Positions 25,744 through 34,326 of a stretch of DNA of 64,000 nucleotides are shown one piece after another. Positions within the stretch are counted from its first letter, which is position 1. Every line of letters begins with the position of its first letter. The notes beneath the pieces are model-generated. The model was not told the origin of the DNA. It did not search any database and saw only the letters and a program-made list of their open reading frames with translations. The DNA is taken from NCBI GenBank assembly GCA_963744935.1, contig CAVUVM010000005.1, forward strand, positions 1 to 64,000, read 5' to 3'. The translations under genes and the position numbers were made by a program. Origin of the DNA: Bog-473 sp963744935. Lineage in GTDB: Bacteria; Actinomycetota; Acidimicrobiia; Acidimicrobiales; RAAP-2.

Positions 25744-26597
25744 GCGGCTGGACCATACAGCCGGGCCAAACCGAGCGCGGCCCTGACGTCGTGGACCCGC
25801 ACCATCCCCGCGCCGGCCACCAGGGCGGCGGCCGCCGTGGCCAGCGAGCCCTCCTCCCGCTCGGCCAGGGGGGCGGGGGCCCCCGCCCCGCCCGCGCCCG
25901 CCGCCAGCACGCCGAGGAAGCGCTTGCGGCTGGTCCCGACCGCCACCCCGGCGCACCCCGCAGCGTCGGCCGCCACCACCAGCTCGCTCAGGTGGTGGAG
26001 CAGGGACAGGTTGTGTGCGGTCGTCTTGCCGAAGCCGATGCCGGGGTCGACCCAGACCTCGTCCACCCCCGCCTCGCGGGCTCGGCGGGCCCGCTCCAGC
26101 ACGAAGGCGTGCACCTCGGCCACGACGTCGTCGTAGTGGGGGTGCTCTTGCATGGTGCGGGGCTCACCCTGCATGTGCATCGCCACCCAGCCGGCTCCGG
26201 TGGCGGCCGCCACCTCCCAGAGGGTTGCCGAGATGTCGTTGAGCAGGCTGGCGCCGGCGGCGACCGCCGCCCACGCCACCTCGTCTTTGACCGTGTCCAC
26301 CGAGATCCGCGCCCCCCGCCCCGCAGCCTCTCCGGCCAGAGCCTCGATCACGGGCACCACGCGGGCCAGCTCCTCGTCGGCGGACACCGGCATCGCTCCG
26401 GGGCGCGACGACTCACCGCCGACGTCGACGACGTCGGCCCCCTGAGCGAGGAGAGCATGCCCCTGTGCGATGGCCGCGTCGGTCGTGGCATAGAGGCCGC
26501 CGTCGGAGAACGAATCAGGCGTGACGTTGAGCACGCCCATGACGAGCGGGCGACCGCGGCCGGCGCGCGCGGTCGTGCCCACGCCGCTCGCCCCCAC
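25740..26597 (-). CDS. folP: Dihydropteroate synthase
   Basis: 285 residues from GTG 26595-26597. RPLVMGVLNVTPDSFSDGG and VDVGGESSRPGA mark the TIM-barrel pterin site, followed by ISVDTVKDEVA, LLNDISA, VAMHMQGEPRTMQ, DPGIGFGKT and GTSRKRFLG. It condenses p-aminobenzoate with the activated pterin. The open frame upstream overlaps folE in non-coding sequence. It follows folE with 5 bp between. Confidence 0.95.
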   Translation of the reverse strand: MGASGVGTTARAGRGRPLVMGVLNVTPDSFSDGGLYATTDAAIAQGHALLAQGADVVDVGGESSRPGAMPVSADEELARVVPVIEALAGEAAGRGARISVDTVKDEVAWAAVAAGASLLNDISATLWEVAAATGAGWVAMHMQGEPRTMQEHPHYDDVVAEVHAFVLERARRAREAGVDEVWVDPGIGFGKTTAHNLSLLHHLSELVVAADAAGCAGVAVGTSRKRFLGVLAAGAGGAGAPAPLAEREEGSLATAAAALVAGAGMVRVHDVRAALGLARLYGPAA

Positions 26598-26602
26598 GCG
26601 GA

Positions 26603-27172
26603 TCAGTGACCCCGGATGAACTGCATGGCCTCGGCCCGGGTGGCGACGTCGGAGCGGAAGAGCCCGCGCACCGCCGAGGTGACCGTGACCGTGCCCGGCT
26701 TCTTCACGCCGCGCATGGACATGCACAGATGCTCCGCCTCGATCACGACGAGCACACCGCGCGGCGAGAGGACCTCGGCGATGGCATCGGCGATCTGGGT
26801 GGTCATGCGCTCTTGGACTTGCAGCCGCCGCGCGTAGCCGTCCACGAGGCGCGCCAGCTTGGAGAGGCCGGTGATGCGACCGTCCTCGGCCGGAATGTAG
26901 GCGACGTGGGCCTTGCCGAGGAAGGGGACGAGATGGTGCTCGCACAGGGAGGCGAAGGGAATGTCGCGCACCATCACCATCTCGTCGTGTTCCGAGGCGA
27001 AGGTGACCTTGAGGTGCCGGGCGGGGTCGTCATGGAGGCCGGAGAACAGCTCTTCGTACATGGCGGCGACGCGCGTGGGCGTGGCCAGCAACCCCTCGCG
27101 CATCGGGTCATCCCCGATCGCGCTCAGCAGCTCGGCCACGGCGGCCTTGACCCGTTCGACGTCGACGCTCAC
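26603..27172 (-). CDS. folE: GTP cyclohydrolase I
   Basis: 189 residues from GTG 27170-27172, which overlaps the hpt stop. Zinc and catalytic motifs: IPFASLCEHHLVPFLGKAHV, GLSKLARLVDGYARRLQVQE, and ARGVKKPG-type SMRGVKKPGTVTVTSAVRG. It opens GTP to dihydroneopterin triphosphate. First dedicated step of the folate genes. In many actinobacteria ftsH separates hpt and folE; it is absent here. Confidence 0.96.
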   Translation of the reverse strand: MSVDVERVKAAVAELLSAIGDDPMREGLLATPTRVAAMYEELFSGLHDDPARHLKVTFASEHDEMVMVRDIPFASLCEHHLVPFLGKAHVAYIPAEDGRITGLSKLARLVDGYARRLQVQERMTTQIADAIAEVLSPRGVLVVIEAEHLCMSMRGVKKPGTVTVTSAVRGLFRSDVATRAEAMQFIRGH

Positions 27173-28755
27173 TGGTCCGTCCCCTTGTAGCGGTGCACGC
27201 CCCGCAGGTTGCGGTAGCGCTCGGCGATGTCGAGGCCGTAGCCGACGACGAATTCTGCCGGGATGGTGAAGCCGATGTATCGCAGGTCGAGGTCGACGCG
27301 CTGCTCGCCCTCCTTCACCAAGAGGGCGCACACCTCCACGCTCTTGGGCTGGCGCGCGGTGAGGTAGCGGCGCAGGTAGTTGAGCGTCAGCCCGCTGTCG
27401 ATGATGTCCTCGACCACCAGGACGTGTCGCCCGTCGAGCTCGGAGTCGAGGTCCTTGACGATGCGCACCACGCCCGAGGTCTTGGTGGCGCTGCCATAGG
27501 AGGAGACGGCCATGAAGTCCACGTCGACCGGGAGGGCGATGGCGCGGCAGAGGTCGCTCATGAAGAGCATGGCGCCCTTCAGCACGGCCACGAGGAGCGG
27601 CGGCTCGTCGGCGTAGTCGGCGGTGATCTCGGCCCCGAGCTCGGTCACCCGGGCCGCCAGCCGGTCGGCATCGACCAGCACCGCCCCCACGTCCGGCTCG
27701 GCCCACGCCGGGACGCCCGCTCCGTCCTCGTCGGGGGTCACCGGCGTGACACTACCGGAGCGACCCGGCTCCACCCGGAGGCGTCCGCGGGTCCGGCGCA
27801 GCCGCCGCCCGCCGCCCAGCTCGGTCCCGACGGCGGCACCGGAGGCCACGGTCAGGGCGCGGTCGACCTCGGCCTGGCTCGGTGGGTGCGCCCCGCCGGT
27901 CTGCTCGCGCAACCAACGTCGCAGCGCACGGCGAGCCAAGGGCCGGCTCGCGCGTGCCACCGCACGGGCGTCGGCGGGATCGGGCAGCGCGTCGGAAGCC
28001 AACGAGTCGAGCAGTGTCACCTCGTCGCGCAGCAGGCCGGCCTGGCGGGCGAGGATGGGAACCGGATCGCGGCGCGCGACCTCGGCGCACAGCGGGAGCA
28101 ACTCGTGGCGCACGCGGTTGCGCACGTAGGCGGGGTCGGCGTTGCTGGCGTCGCACACCGGGACCAATCCGGCCGCCGAGCACAGGGCATGCGTCTCGTG
28201 GCGGCGCAGCGCCAAGAGCGGATGGCGCGGTCCAGGCACCATGCCCGCCAGCCCGTCGGCACCGGCGCCGCGTAACAGGTTGACCAGGATCGTCTCGGCC
28301 TGGTCGTCCATGGTGTGCCCCGTCGCCACCCCGGACGGCAGCACGGCGAAGCGCGCCTCGCGAGCGCGGGCCTCGAGGTTGGGACCCGGCGTCACCACCG
28401 CCCGGCGGCGCTCGACTCGGGCTCCGACGCGTCCCGCGGCGGCCGCGACCACGTCGGCCTCCGCCGCTGATCCCGGGCGCAGGCCGTGGTCCACGTGAAA
28501 GGCGGTCACCGCACAGCCGGCGGCGCGAGCAAGGACCACGAGGGCGAGCGAGTCTGCGCCGCCCGAGACCGCGCAGGCGAGCGGCGTGCCGGCTGCGGGG
28601 AAGGTGCAGCGGGGCAACAAGCCCGCCGCCAGTGCGCCGAGGGGCTCGGCGGGATCCGAGAGTGCCGCCAGGATGGACGAGCCGGGCTGCTCGGACTGGT
28701 CGGACTGCTCGGACGAGTCGGACTGGTCGGACGCGACGGTCGCGCCCTCAACCAC
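27169..28755 (-). CDS. tilS-hpt: Bifunctional tRNA(Ile)-lysidine synthetase / hypoxanthine phosphoribosyltransferase
   Basis: One uninterrupted 528-residue frame. Residues 1-30 are an Asp/Ser/Gln-rich tail. About 55-345 is TilS: CAVSGGADSLAL PP-loop, FHVDHGLRPGS, GHTMDDQAETILVNLLRGAG, and RNRVRHELLP. About 355-528 is a complete Hpt: LLVAVLKGAMLFMSDL, the PRPP loop VVEDIIDSGLTLNYL, and VVGYGLDIAERYRNLRGV. TilS modifies the tRNA-Ile CAU anticodon; Hpt salvages purines. Fused TilS-Hpt is known from Listeria. An internal GTG (around codon 333) could also start Hpt separately, but no ribosome-binding site stands before it. Confidence 0.88.
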   Translation of the reverse strand: MVEGATVASDQSDSSEQSDQSEQPGSSILAALSDPAEPLGALAAGLLPRCTFPAAGTPLACAVSGGADSLALVVLARAAGCAVTAFHVDHGLRPGSAAEADVVAAAAGRVGARVERRRAVVTPGPNLEARAREARFAVLPSGVATGHTMDDQAETILVNLLRGAGADGLAGMVPGPRHPLLALRRHETHALCSAAGLVPVCDASNADPAYVRNRVRHELLPLCAEVARRDPVPILARQAGLLRDEVTLLDSLASDALPDPADARAVARASRPLARRALRRWLREQTGGAHPPSQAEVDRALTVASGAAVGTELGGGRRLRRTRGRLRVEPGRSGSVTPVTPDEDGAGVPAWAEPDVGAVLVDADRLAARVTELGAEITADYADEPPLLVAVLKGAMLFMSDLCRAIALPVDVDFMAVSSYGSATKTSGVVRIVKDLDSELDGRHVLVVEDIIDSGLTLNYLRRYLTARQPKSVEVCALLVKEGEQRVDLDLRYIGFTIPAEFVVGYGLDIAERYRNLRGVHRYKGTDQ

Positions 28756-29800
28756 CGGCCCGGGTCACCCAGGAGGCCGGGTCGCGGATCTCCTCGAGGC
28801 TGGGGAGCCATTCGGGGCCCTCCCAGACCCGGGCGAGCAACGGCGGGCCGCCGGCCGACTCCACGGCCTCCACGAAGCGCTCTCCCTCGGCGTACTGGCG
28901 CATCTTCGCATCGAGGCCGAGCAGCTTGGACATCAGTTTCGCGAGCCCGCGTGCCTGGGTGCGCCGCTGGTGGAGGACCTGGGAAAAGTGCTCAGCACCC
29001 GGCACCTCGCCGGCGCCGGCGCGGTCCATCGTGACGTCCCCGTGGCCCTCGAGGAGGCTCATCATCCCCGAGATCCGCGATAACGCCTGCTTCTGCTCGG
29101 GCGTGGCCAGCATGCCGATCACGCCCGCGTCACGCGTCGGGTTACGCCCGGCCCGCAGCTCGGTCGCGGCACGCTTGAGCACTTCGGCGAGGCCGGAGGG
29201 GTCGCCCGAGAGCGGCCCGACCAGTTCGGTGACGAGGCCGACGAAGTGGTCGCGCAGCCACGGGACTGCGGTGAACTGGAGCCGGTGCGTCACCTCGTGC
29301 AGCGCCAGCCACAGACGGAACTGACTCGGTGCGAAGCCGTACTGCTCCTCGACGGCGACGATGTTGGGCCCGACGTAGGACACCAGGTCCTGGTCCTCCG
29401 GCGACGAGTCGTCGATGAGGAGGTCGTACTGGCCGAGCACCCGCGTCGCCATGTAGGCCAGCATCAGGCCGAGCTGCGTGCCGGCCACGGCGCGGCCCAC
29501 GACGAGCGACGGGCCGCCGAGCTTCGCGCCTCGCTTTTGCTGCAACTCGAGGAGCGCCGGGCTGACGAGTCGCTCAATGGAGCGGACGTTGGCCGCGGCC
29601 CAACCCGGGCGATCGGTGACCTTGGCCCGCGCCGTGCCGTGGGCCGAGTGCAACCCGGTGGCTTCGCTCACCAACACCTCCGCCCGCTCCGTCAGCTCGT
29701 CGAACTGACCCTGGAGGGCGGAGGAGCGGTAGGTCGCCGGCGAGGGCTTGAGGATGAGCGCGCCCGAGGCAACGCGCTGGGCCAGGGCCCAGTCGACCAT
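28748..29800 (-). CDS. Zinc-dependent metalloprotease of the DUF2342/zincin_2 family
   Basis: 350 residues. The zincin signature is LALHEVTHRLQFTAVPW (HExxH), with the downstream SLLEGHGDVTMDRAG supplying the third ligand region. Other family blocks: RSIERLVSPALLEL and LGQYDLLIDDSSPEDQDLVSYVGPNIVAVE. Members are often annotated as coenzyme-F420-biosynthesis associated, without proof. It lies immediately before tilS in actinobacteria, as here (8-bp overlap). Cytoplasmic; function unknown. Confidence 0.85.
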   Translation of the reverse strand: MVDWALAQRVASGALILKPSPATYRSSALQGQFDELTERAEVLVSEATGLHSAHGTARAKVTDRPGWAAANVRSIERLVSPALLELQQKRGAKLGGPSLVVGRAVAGTQLGLMLAYMATRVLGQYDLLIDDSSPEDQDLVSYVGPNIVAVEEQYGFAPSQFRLWLALHEVTHRLQFTAVPWLRDHFVGLVTELVGPLSGDPSGLAEVLKRAATELRAGRNPTRDAGVIGMLATPEQKQALSRISGMMSLLEGHGDVTMDRAGAGEVPGAEHFSQVLHQRRTQARGLAKLMSKLLGLDAKMRQYAEGERFVEAVESAGGPPLLARVWEGPEWLPSLEEIRDPASWVTRAGG

Positions 29801-29843
29801 GGCCGGACCGCCGAGAGGGATGTCCGGGACGGCCGGCGTGACG

Positions 29844-30167
29844 TCAGTGTTCGCCGTCGTGCTGCCGGCCTTCCTCGTCGATGGCGGCGGCCACCCGGTC
29901 GATCAGGGTCTGGGGCACCCGCTCCTTGCACCGGTTCGCGATGACCCGGCGCAACTCGGCCTCGAACTCCGCCGCGCCATTGCAGGGACCGCACCAGTCG
30001 AGATGGACACGGATCTCCTCGCGCCGCTCCTCGGTGAGCTCACCGTCGAGGTAGTGGTACAGCACGTGCACCGCTTCCTCGCAGTCCACCGACGCGCCGA
30101 ACAGTGTGCCCGGATCCATGGCGTCCGATCGTGTGTCCCTGTTGTCGCCTACGTCTGCTCCGCTCAT
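29844..30167 (-). CDS. rsrA: Zinc-finger anti-sigma factor (RsrA/mycothiol-system type)
   Basis: 107 residues from ATG 30165-30167 with GAGGGAT upstream. It has the redox zinc motif VHLDWCGPCNGAAEF (HxxxCxxC), an upstream Cys in DCEEAVHVLYHYLDGEL, and the helix EFEAELRRVIANRC. RsrA-type proteins hold a SigR-like factor and release it on thiol oxidation. It starts 5 bp after the sigma factor's stop, the normal order sigR-rsrA. Confidence 0.88.
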   Translation of the reverse strand: MSGADVGDNRDTRSDAMDPGTLFGASVDCEEAVHVLYHYLDGELTEERREEIRVHLDWCGPCNGAAEFEAELRRVIANRCKERVPQTLIDRVAAAIDEEGRQHDGEH

Positions 30168-30172
30168 ATCCC

Positions 30173-30748
30173 TCAACCCCCCGGCACACTGCCGACGAGG
30201 CCTCGCGCCTCCGCCACGTCATGCAACGCTTTTTGCAACGCTCTTCTTCCCCGGTGGATCCGGCTCATGACGGTCCCGATCGGCACGTCCGTGATTTCGG
30301 AGATCTCCTTGTAACTGAACCCCTCCACATCGGCCAGCAGCACGGCCATCCGGAAGGACTCGGGCAACGACTCGAGCGCCGCCTTGACGTCCTCGTCCGT
30401 GAAGCGGTCCAACGCCTCGTCCTCGGCGGAGCGACCCTGATCGCTCCCCCCGGAACCCGCCAGCCGCTTGTAGAGGTAGAGCTCCTCGACGTCCTCGACG
30501 TCGGTGGTCTCGGGCCGGCGCTGCGCGGCCCGGTACGAGTTGATGTAGGTATTGGTGAGGATGCGATAGAGCCAGGCCCGCAGGTTGGTTCCCTCGGTGA
30601 AAGAACCAAAGGACCTGTACGCCTTCAGGTAGGTCTCCTGCACGAGGTCCTCGGCATCCGCCCGGTTCCGCGTCATGCGGAGCGCCGCCGAGTACAACCC
30701 CGGCATGAACTCCATGGCGACATCGGTGAAGGTCGCCTGATCTGCCAT
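30173..30748 (-). CDS. sigR: SigR/SigH-like ECF RNA polymerase sigma factor
   Basis: 191 residues. Region 2 reads LYSAALRMTRNRADAEDLVQETYLKAYRSF then GTNLRAWLYRILTNTYIN, and region 4 reads LPESFRMAVLLADVEGFSYKEISEITDVPIGTVMSRIHRGRRAL. This is the SigR (ECF12) pattern. It directs the disulfide-stress regulon, held by the adjacent zinc anti-sigma factor. Divergent from the P450 gene with under 40 bp between starts. Confidence 0.93.
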   Translation of the reverse strand: MADQATFTDVAMEFMPGLYSAALRMTRNRADAEDLVQETYLKAYRSFGSFTEGTNLRAWLYRILTNTYINSYRAAQRRPETTDVEDVEELYLYKRLAGSGGSDQGRSAEDEALDRFTDEDVKAALESLPESFRMAVLLADVEGFSYKEISEITDVPIGTVMSRIHRGRRALQKALHDVAEARGLVGSVPGG

Positions 30749-30785
30749 GGACCAACCCTACCCACCCGGCGATATCGTCTCGGCC

Positions 30786-32006
30786 GTGACCACCGCGCCC
30801 GAGGACCTGGGCATCGACCTCATGAGCGGCAAATTCTTCGGGCGGGAGCCCCACGACGCCTTCGCCTGGATGCGGGCCAACGCCCCCGTCTACTACGACG
30901 AGGCCAACGACTTGTGGGCCGCTGCCAGCTACGCCGCCGTCAAGGCGGCCTCCGTCGACACCGAGGCATTTTCCAGCGCGGGCGGCATCCGGCCGAAGTT
31001 CCCGCCCCTGCCCATGATGATCGACTTCGACGCACCCGAGCACGTGCGGCGGCGGCGGCTGGTCTCGGAGGGATTCACGCCCAGGCGGGTGCGCGCCATG
31101 GAGGACAAGCTCCGCATCGTCTGCGACGCCATCATCGACAAGGTCTGTGAGCAGGGCAGCTGCGACTTCGTGGCGGACGTGGCGGCGCCGCTTCCCATCA
31201 TCATGATCGGCGACATGCTCGGGGTCGCGCCCGAGGACCGAGACGACCTGCTGCGATGGTCCGACGACATGTTGAAGGGCCAGGGATCGCCAGACCCCGA
31301 GGCGATGATCCGTGCCGCCGACGCGTTCACCGGGTACTCCGACTACATCCACCCCGTCTTCGACGAGCGGCGCTCGAGCGGCAACACCGAAGACCTCGTC
31401 GGCGTGTTGTGCCACGCCGAGATCGACGGCGACTCGCTCGACGACGACTCGCTGGTCCACGAGACGCTCCTCATCCTGATCGGCGGGGACGAGACCACCC
31501 GCCACGTGATCAGCGGCGGTGTCGAAGAACTCCTGGCCCATCCCGACCAGGTGGCGCAGTTGGCCGCTGACCCGGCCGGTCTGATGCCCGGCGCGGTCGA
31601 GGAGATGCTGCGCTGGGTGTCGCCGATCAAGAACATGGCGCGCACCGCGACACGGGACGTCGAGCTGGCGGGCGCGCAGATCCGGGAGGGCCAGGAGCTG
31701 TTGCTGCTCTACCCGTCGGCCAACCGGGACGAGGCGGTCTTCGAGAACCCCGACACCTTCGACATCACCCGCAGCCCCAACCCGCACATCGCCTTCGGTT
31801 TCGGCGCCCACTTCTGCCTGGGCAACCAGCTGGCCCGCCTGGAGCTGCGCGTCATGGTCGAGCGCGTGCTGGCCCGCATGCCCGACCTCGCCCTCGCCGT
31901 CGAGCGCGGGGCGCTGGACCGGCGCGCGGCGAACTTCATCTCGGGGATCGAGCAGATGCCCGTCGCGTTCACGCCGACGGCGCCGGTCGGCGTGGGTCCT
32001 CTTTGA
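30786..32006 (+). CDS. Cytochrome P450 (CYP142/steroid-type-like)
   Basis: About 406 residues from GTG 30786; an ATG at 30747 is also in frame but would overlap the sigma gene start. I-helix LLILIGGDETTRHVISGG, K-helix EEMLRWVSP (ExxR), and heme loop FGFGAHFCLGNQLARLE with the Cys ligand. The GGDETTRH form resembles CYP142/CYP125-type sterol or long-chain hydroxylases. It needs ferredoxin partners not present here. TGATG overlap with the SDR gene implies coupled translation. Confidence 0.88.
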   Translation: MTTAPEDLGIDLMSGKFFGREPHDAFAWMRANAPVYYDEANDLWAAASYAAVKAASVDTEAFSSAGGIRPKFPPLPMMIDFDAPEHVRRRRLVSEGFTPRRVRAMEDKLRIVCDAIIDKVCEQGSCDFVADVAAPLPIIMIGDMLGVAPEDRDDLLRWSDDMLKGQGSPDPEAMIRAADAFTGYSDYIHPVFDERRSSGNTEDLVGVLCHAEIDGDSLDDDSLVHETLLILIGGDETTRHVISGGVEELLAHPDQVAQLAADPAGLMPGAVEEMLRWVSPIKNMARTATRDVELAGAQIREGQELLLLYPSANRDEAVFENPDTFDITRSPNPHIAFGFGAHFCLGNQLARLELRVMVERVLARMPDLALAVERGALDRRAANFISGIEQMPVAFTPTAPVGVGPL

Positions 32007-32854
32007 TGCCGGAGAGCGAGGGGGACGGCGGGAGCGGCTCCGGGGATACCGGCGGTCCGGGGATCGCCGGCTGGTCGATCCTCGTCACCGGGGGCGGCAG
32101 CGGCATCGGGCTGGCCACCGCGGAACGTTTTGCGGCGGAGGGGGCGCACGTCACCATCTGCGGGCGCACCGAGCAGAAGCTGGCCGACGCGACGGCGCGC
32201 ATCACCGCGCTGGCCGCAGCGGGGGCGACGGCACGGTACGTCGTGGCCGACGTCACGGTGGAGGAGCAGGTCGCGGCGGCCGTCGCGGCGACGACCGAGG
32301 TGACGGGGCGCATCGACGGCCTGTTCGCGTGCGCGGGCGGTTCGGCCCACATCGGGTCCGTCCTGACCGCCGACGTGGCCGCCGTGCGCTCCACCGTCGA
32401 CCTGAACCTGGTGGGCTCCGTCATCTGTGTGAAGCAAGGGGCATCGGCCATGCAGGCGCAAGGCGGACCCGGTTCCATCGTGCTCATGTCGTCTGGTGCC
32501 GGGCGCTTCCCGCACCCATACCTCTGGGCCTACGGCGTTTCGAAGGCGGGGATCTGCTTCCTGACCGAGACGGCGGCCGAGGAGCTCGGGACGCTCGGCA
32601 TCCGCGTCAACGCGGTTGCCCCGGGGATCATCGACGACGAGTTGATGTCCTTCATCACCGCGGGCGGCGCGCTCCTCGACGACTACCTCGTGCAGATGCC
32701 GCTGGGCCGCGTCGGCACGGTCGACGACGTTGCCGCAGCCGTGCGCTACCTCATCGGGCCCGAGTCGTCCTTCGTCACCGGCGAGACACTCGGCGTCGAC
32801 GGTGGCCACCACCTCCGGCGCGGCGCCGACTACTCGCTGCTGTTCGGGGGCTGA
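32006..32854 (+). CDS. Short-chain dehydrogenase/reductase
   Basis: About 282 residues from ATG 32006, overlapping the P450 stop. A Gly/Ser-rich leader, then the cofactor loop ILVTGGGSGIGLATAERF, the FACAGG strand, catalytic Ser in IVLMSSGAG, and the catalytic YGVSK. Ends GETLGVDGGHHLRRG. Classical SDR, probably NAD(H)-dependent from CGRTE after strand 2. With the P450 and MaoC genes it suggests oxidation of a sterol- or lipid-like substrate. Confidence 0.9.
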   Translation: MPESEGDGGSGSGDTGGPGIAGWSILVTGGGSGIGLATAERFAAEGAHVTICGRTEQKLADATARITALAAAGATARYVVADVTVEEQVAAAVAATTEVTGRIDGLFACAGGSAHIGSVLTADVAAVRSTVDLNLVGSVICVKQGASAMQAQGGPGSIVLMSSGAGRFPHPYLWAYGVSKAGICFLTETAAEELGTLGIRVNAVAPGIIDDELMSFITAGGALLDDYLVQMPLGRVGTVDDVAAAVRYLIGPESSFVTGETLGVDGGHHLRRGADYSLLFGG

Positions 32855-32907
32855 CCGGGCGCTCCGCGCGTGGACGTGGTCCTCTCGACCGGCCGAGTCC
32901 TCGATGC

Positions 32908-33804
32908 TCAGGCGCGCTCGGCCAGTTGGAAGAGACCCGAATCGATGACGGTCTCGCCCCGTTGGGTCTCGGTGCGGAAGCGATAGAACCCGGCCGCATC
33001 TGTCCCGATGTCCCAGACCGAGATGGTCAGCGTGTCGCCCGGCATGGTCGGCTTCGAGAAGCGGGCGCGCATGGCGCCGAAGCGTGCGGGATCCGAGCCG
33101 CACACGGTGTGCAGCAGGCCGCGGCCGGTGAAGCCGTACGTGCAGAGCCCGTGGAGGATCGGTCGGTCGAACCCGGCCCGCTTGGCGAAGAGGGGGTCCG
33201 AGTGCAACGGGTTGCGGTCGCCGTTCAATCGATAGAGCAGCGCCTGATCGGGACGCGTGGCGTAGGCCACGACTTCGTCGGGCTCGCGGGTCGGGAGGGG
33301 CTCTGCAGCCAGCGCGGTCTCCTCGTCGCCCTCGGGATTGCGCGGCCCTCCGAAGCCACCGGCACCGCGGATGAAGAGGGCGGTACGACTGGAGAACGCG
33401 AGCTCGCCGCCGCCGGCATGGCGTGACTCGCTCTCGAGGACGACCAGGCCCGCCGACCCCTTGTCGTAGATGCCGGCGACCCTGGTCACGGTCGAGACGG
33501 TGCCCGCCGGCGGGATCTCGCCATGGAGACGGATGGACTGTTCACCGTGCACGAGCATGGCCGGGTCGTACTCGCCGATCGACAGCACCGCCCTCCCGCC
33601 ACCCTGCCCGATGATCGTGGTGAAGGTGGGCAGAACCCGCTGGGTGACGCCGACCGAGTTCTCCGTCGTGAAATCGAGCTCGAAGCCGGTCGGGTCGAGC
33701 GCGCCCGCCCCGACGCCCAGCGCGTAGAGCAGCGCATCGGTGTGCTCCCAGGAGCGCTCGGAAGGTTCGGACGTGTGGCCGACTGCGTCGGGGTTCAGTG
33801 CCAT
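32908..33804 (-). CDS. MaoC-like double hotdog 2-enoyl-CoA hydratase
   Basis: 298 residues. N-terminal hotdog half (DALLYALGVGAG, TEN-x-VLPTFTTIIG) and C-terminal MaoC half with the hydratase motif RLNGDRNPLHSDPLFAKRAGFDRPILHGLCTYG, where Asp and His are catalytic. It resembles the hydratase region of peroxisomal multifunctional enzyme 2 and mycobacterial ChsH/HTD-type proteins acting on bulky enoyl-CoAs. It has its own promoter facing the MerR gene. Confidence 0.88.
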   Translation of the reverse strand: MALNPDAVGHTSEPSERSWEHTDALLYALGVGAGALDPTGFELDFTTENSVGVTQRVLPTFTTIIGQGGGRAVLSIGEYDPAMLVHGEQSIRLHGEIPPAGTVSTVTRVAGIYDKGSAGLVVLESESRHAGGGELAFSSRTALFIRGAGGFGGPRNPEGDEETALAAEPLPTREPDEVVAYATRPDQALLYRLNGDRNPLHSDPLFAKRAGFDRPILHGLCTYGFTGRGLLHTVCGSDPARFGAMRARFSKPTMPGDTLTISVWDIGTDAAGFYRFRTETQRGETVIDSGLFQLAERA

Positions 33805-33812
33805 GAGTTCAT

Positions 33813-33843
33813 GTTACATAGATTTATGTCATACTTGTCAAGT
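33813..33843 (-). promoter_or_regulatory. maoC promoter with two inverted repeats
   Basis: On the minus strand TTGACA (33836-33841) and TGTAAC (33813-33818) are spaced 17 bp, and the maoC ATG begins only about 9 bp downstream, so the transcript is leaderless or nearly so. Two perfect palindromes lie within: ACATA-N4-TATGT (33816-33829), inside the -35/-10 spacer, and ACTTG-T-CAAGT (33833-33843), over the -35 box. The spacer location is typical of MerR-family operators. The A/T-rich patch stands out from its surroundings. Confidence 0.6.
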
Positions 33844-33871
33844 GGACCTGGTGACGAGGGGCCGACGCGAG

Positions 33872-34303
33872 ATGACCATCGACGAACTGGCGGCAGCCAA
33901 CGGGACGACGGCCCGGCGCGTCCGCTCCTTGCAGACCCTCGGCTTGTTGGCGCACCCGGCGCTGCGTGGCCGCACCGGGATCTACGGGCAAGCCCACCAG
34001 GACCGCCTGGCGGCCGTGTTGCGACTCCAGGACAAAGGCTTCTCGCTCGAGTCGGTCGGCGTGCTCTTCGGGGCCCTCGACGCAGGCGCGTCACTGGCCG
34101 ATGTCCTCGGACTCGCTGACCCCCTCGCCGCGCCAGCCGGATCCCGGCTCCCGACGGCCGGCTCGGGCACCGACGCCGCCGAACTCTACGGATTCGCCGA
34201 GCTACAGAGGACCGACCGGGGACGGCGGCCGCGGCAAGCCGCCGCACGCCCGCTGCTCTCTGTCGTGCCGACCACGGTCTGGGACGAGAGCGAAGCCTCG
34301 TAG
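33872..34303 (+). CDS. MerR-like HTH transcriptional regulator
   Basis: 143 residues from ATG 33872, after GAGGGG. The winged HTH reads MTIDELAAANGTTARRVRSLQTLGLLAHP, then RTGIYGQAHQDRLAAVLRLQDKGFSLESVGVLF, the usual MerR first wing and helix pair. The C-terminal ligand region is short and unrecognised. Divergent from maoC; the palindromes between them are the natural operator. GTG codons at 33842 and 33851 are alternative starts. Confidence 0.8.
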   Translation: MTIDELAAANGTTARRVRSLQTLGLLAHPALRGRTGIYGQAHQDRLAAVLRLQDKGFSLESVGVLFGALDAGASLADVLGLADPLAAPAGSRLPTAGSGTDAAELYGFAELQRTDRGRRPRQAAARPLLSVVPTTVWDESEAS

Positions 34304-34326
34304 ACGCTGCGTATCGTCGAAGGCCA

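Noticed and set aside
27169..27755. Separate hpt gene starting at an internal GTG
   Set aside because: No ribosome-binding site and no stop between the domains; kept as an alternative inside the fusion entry.
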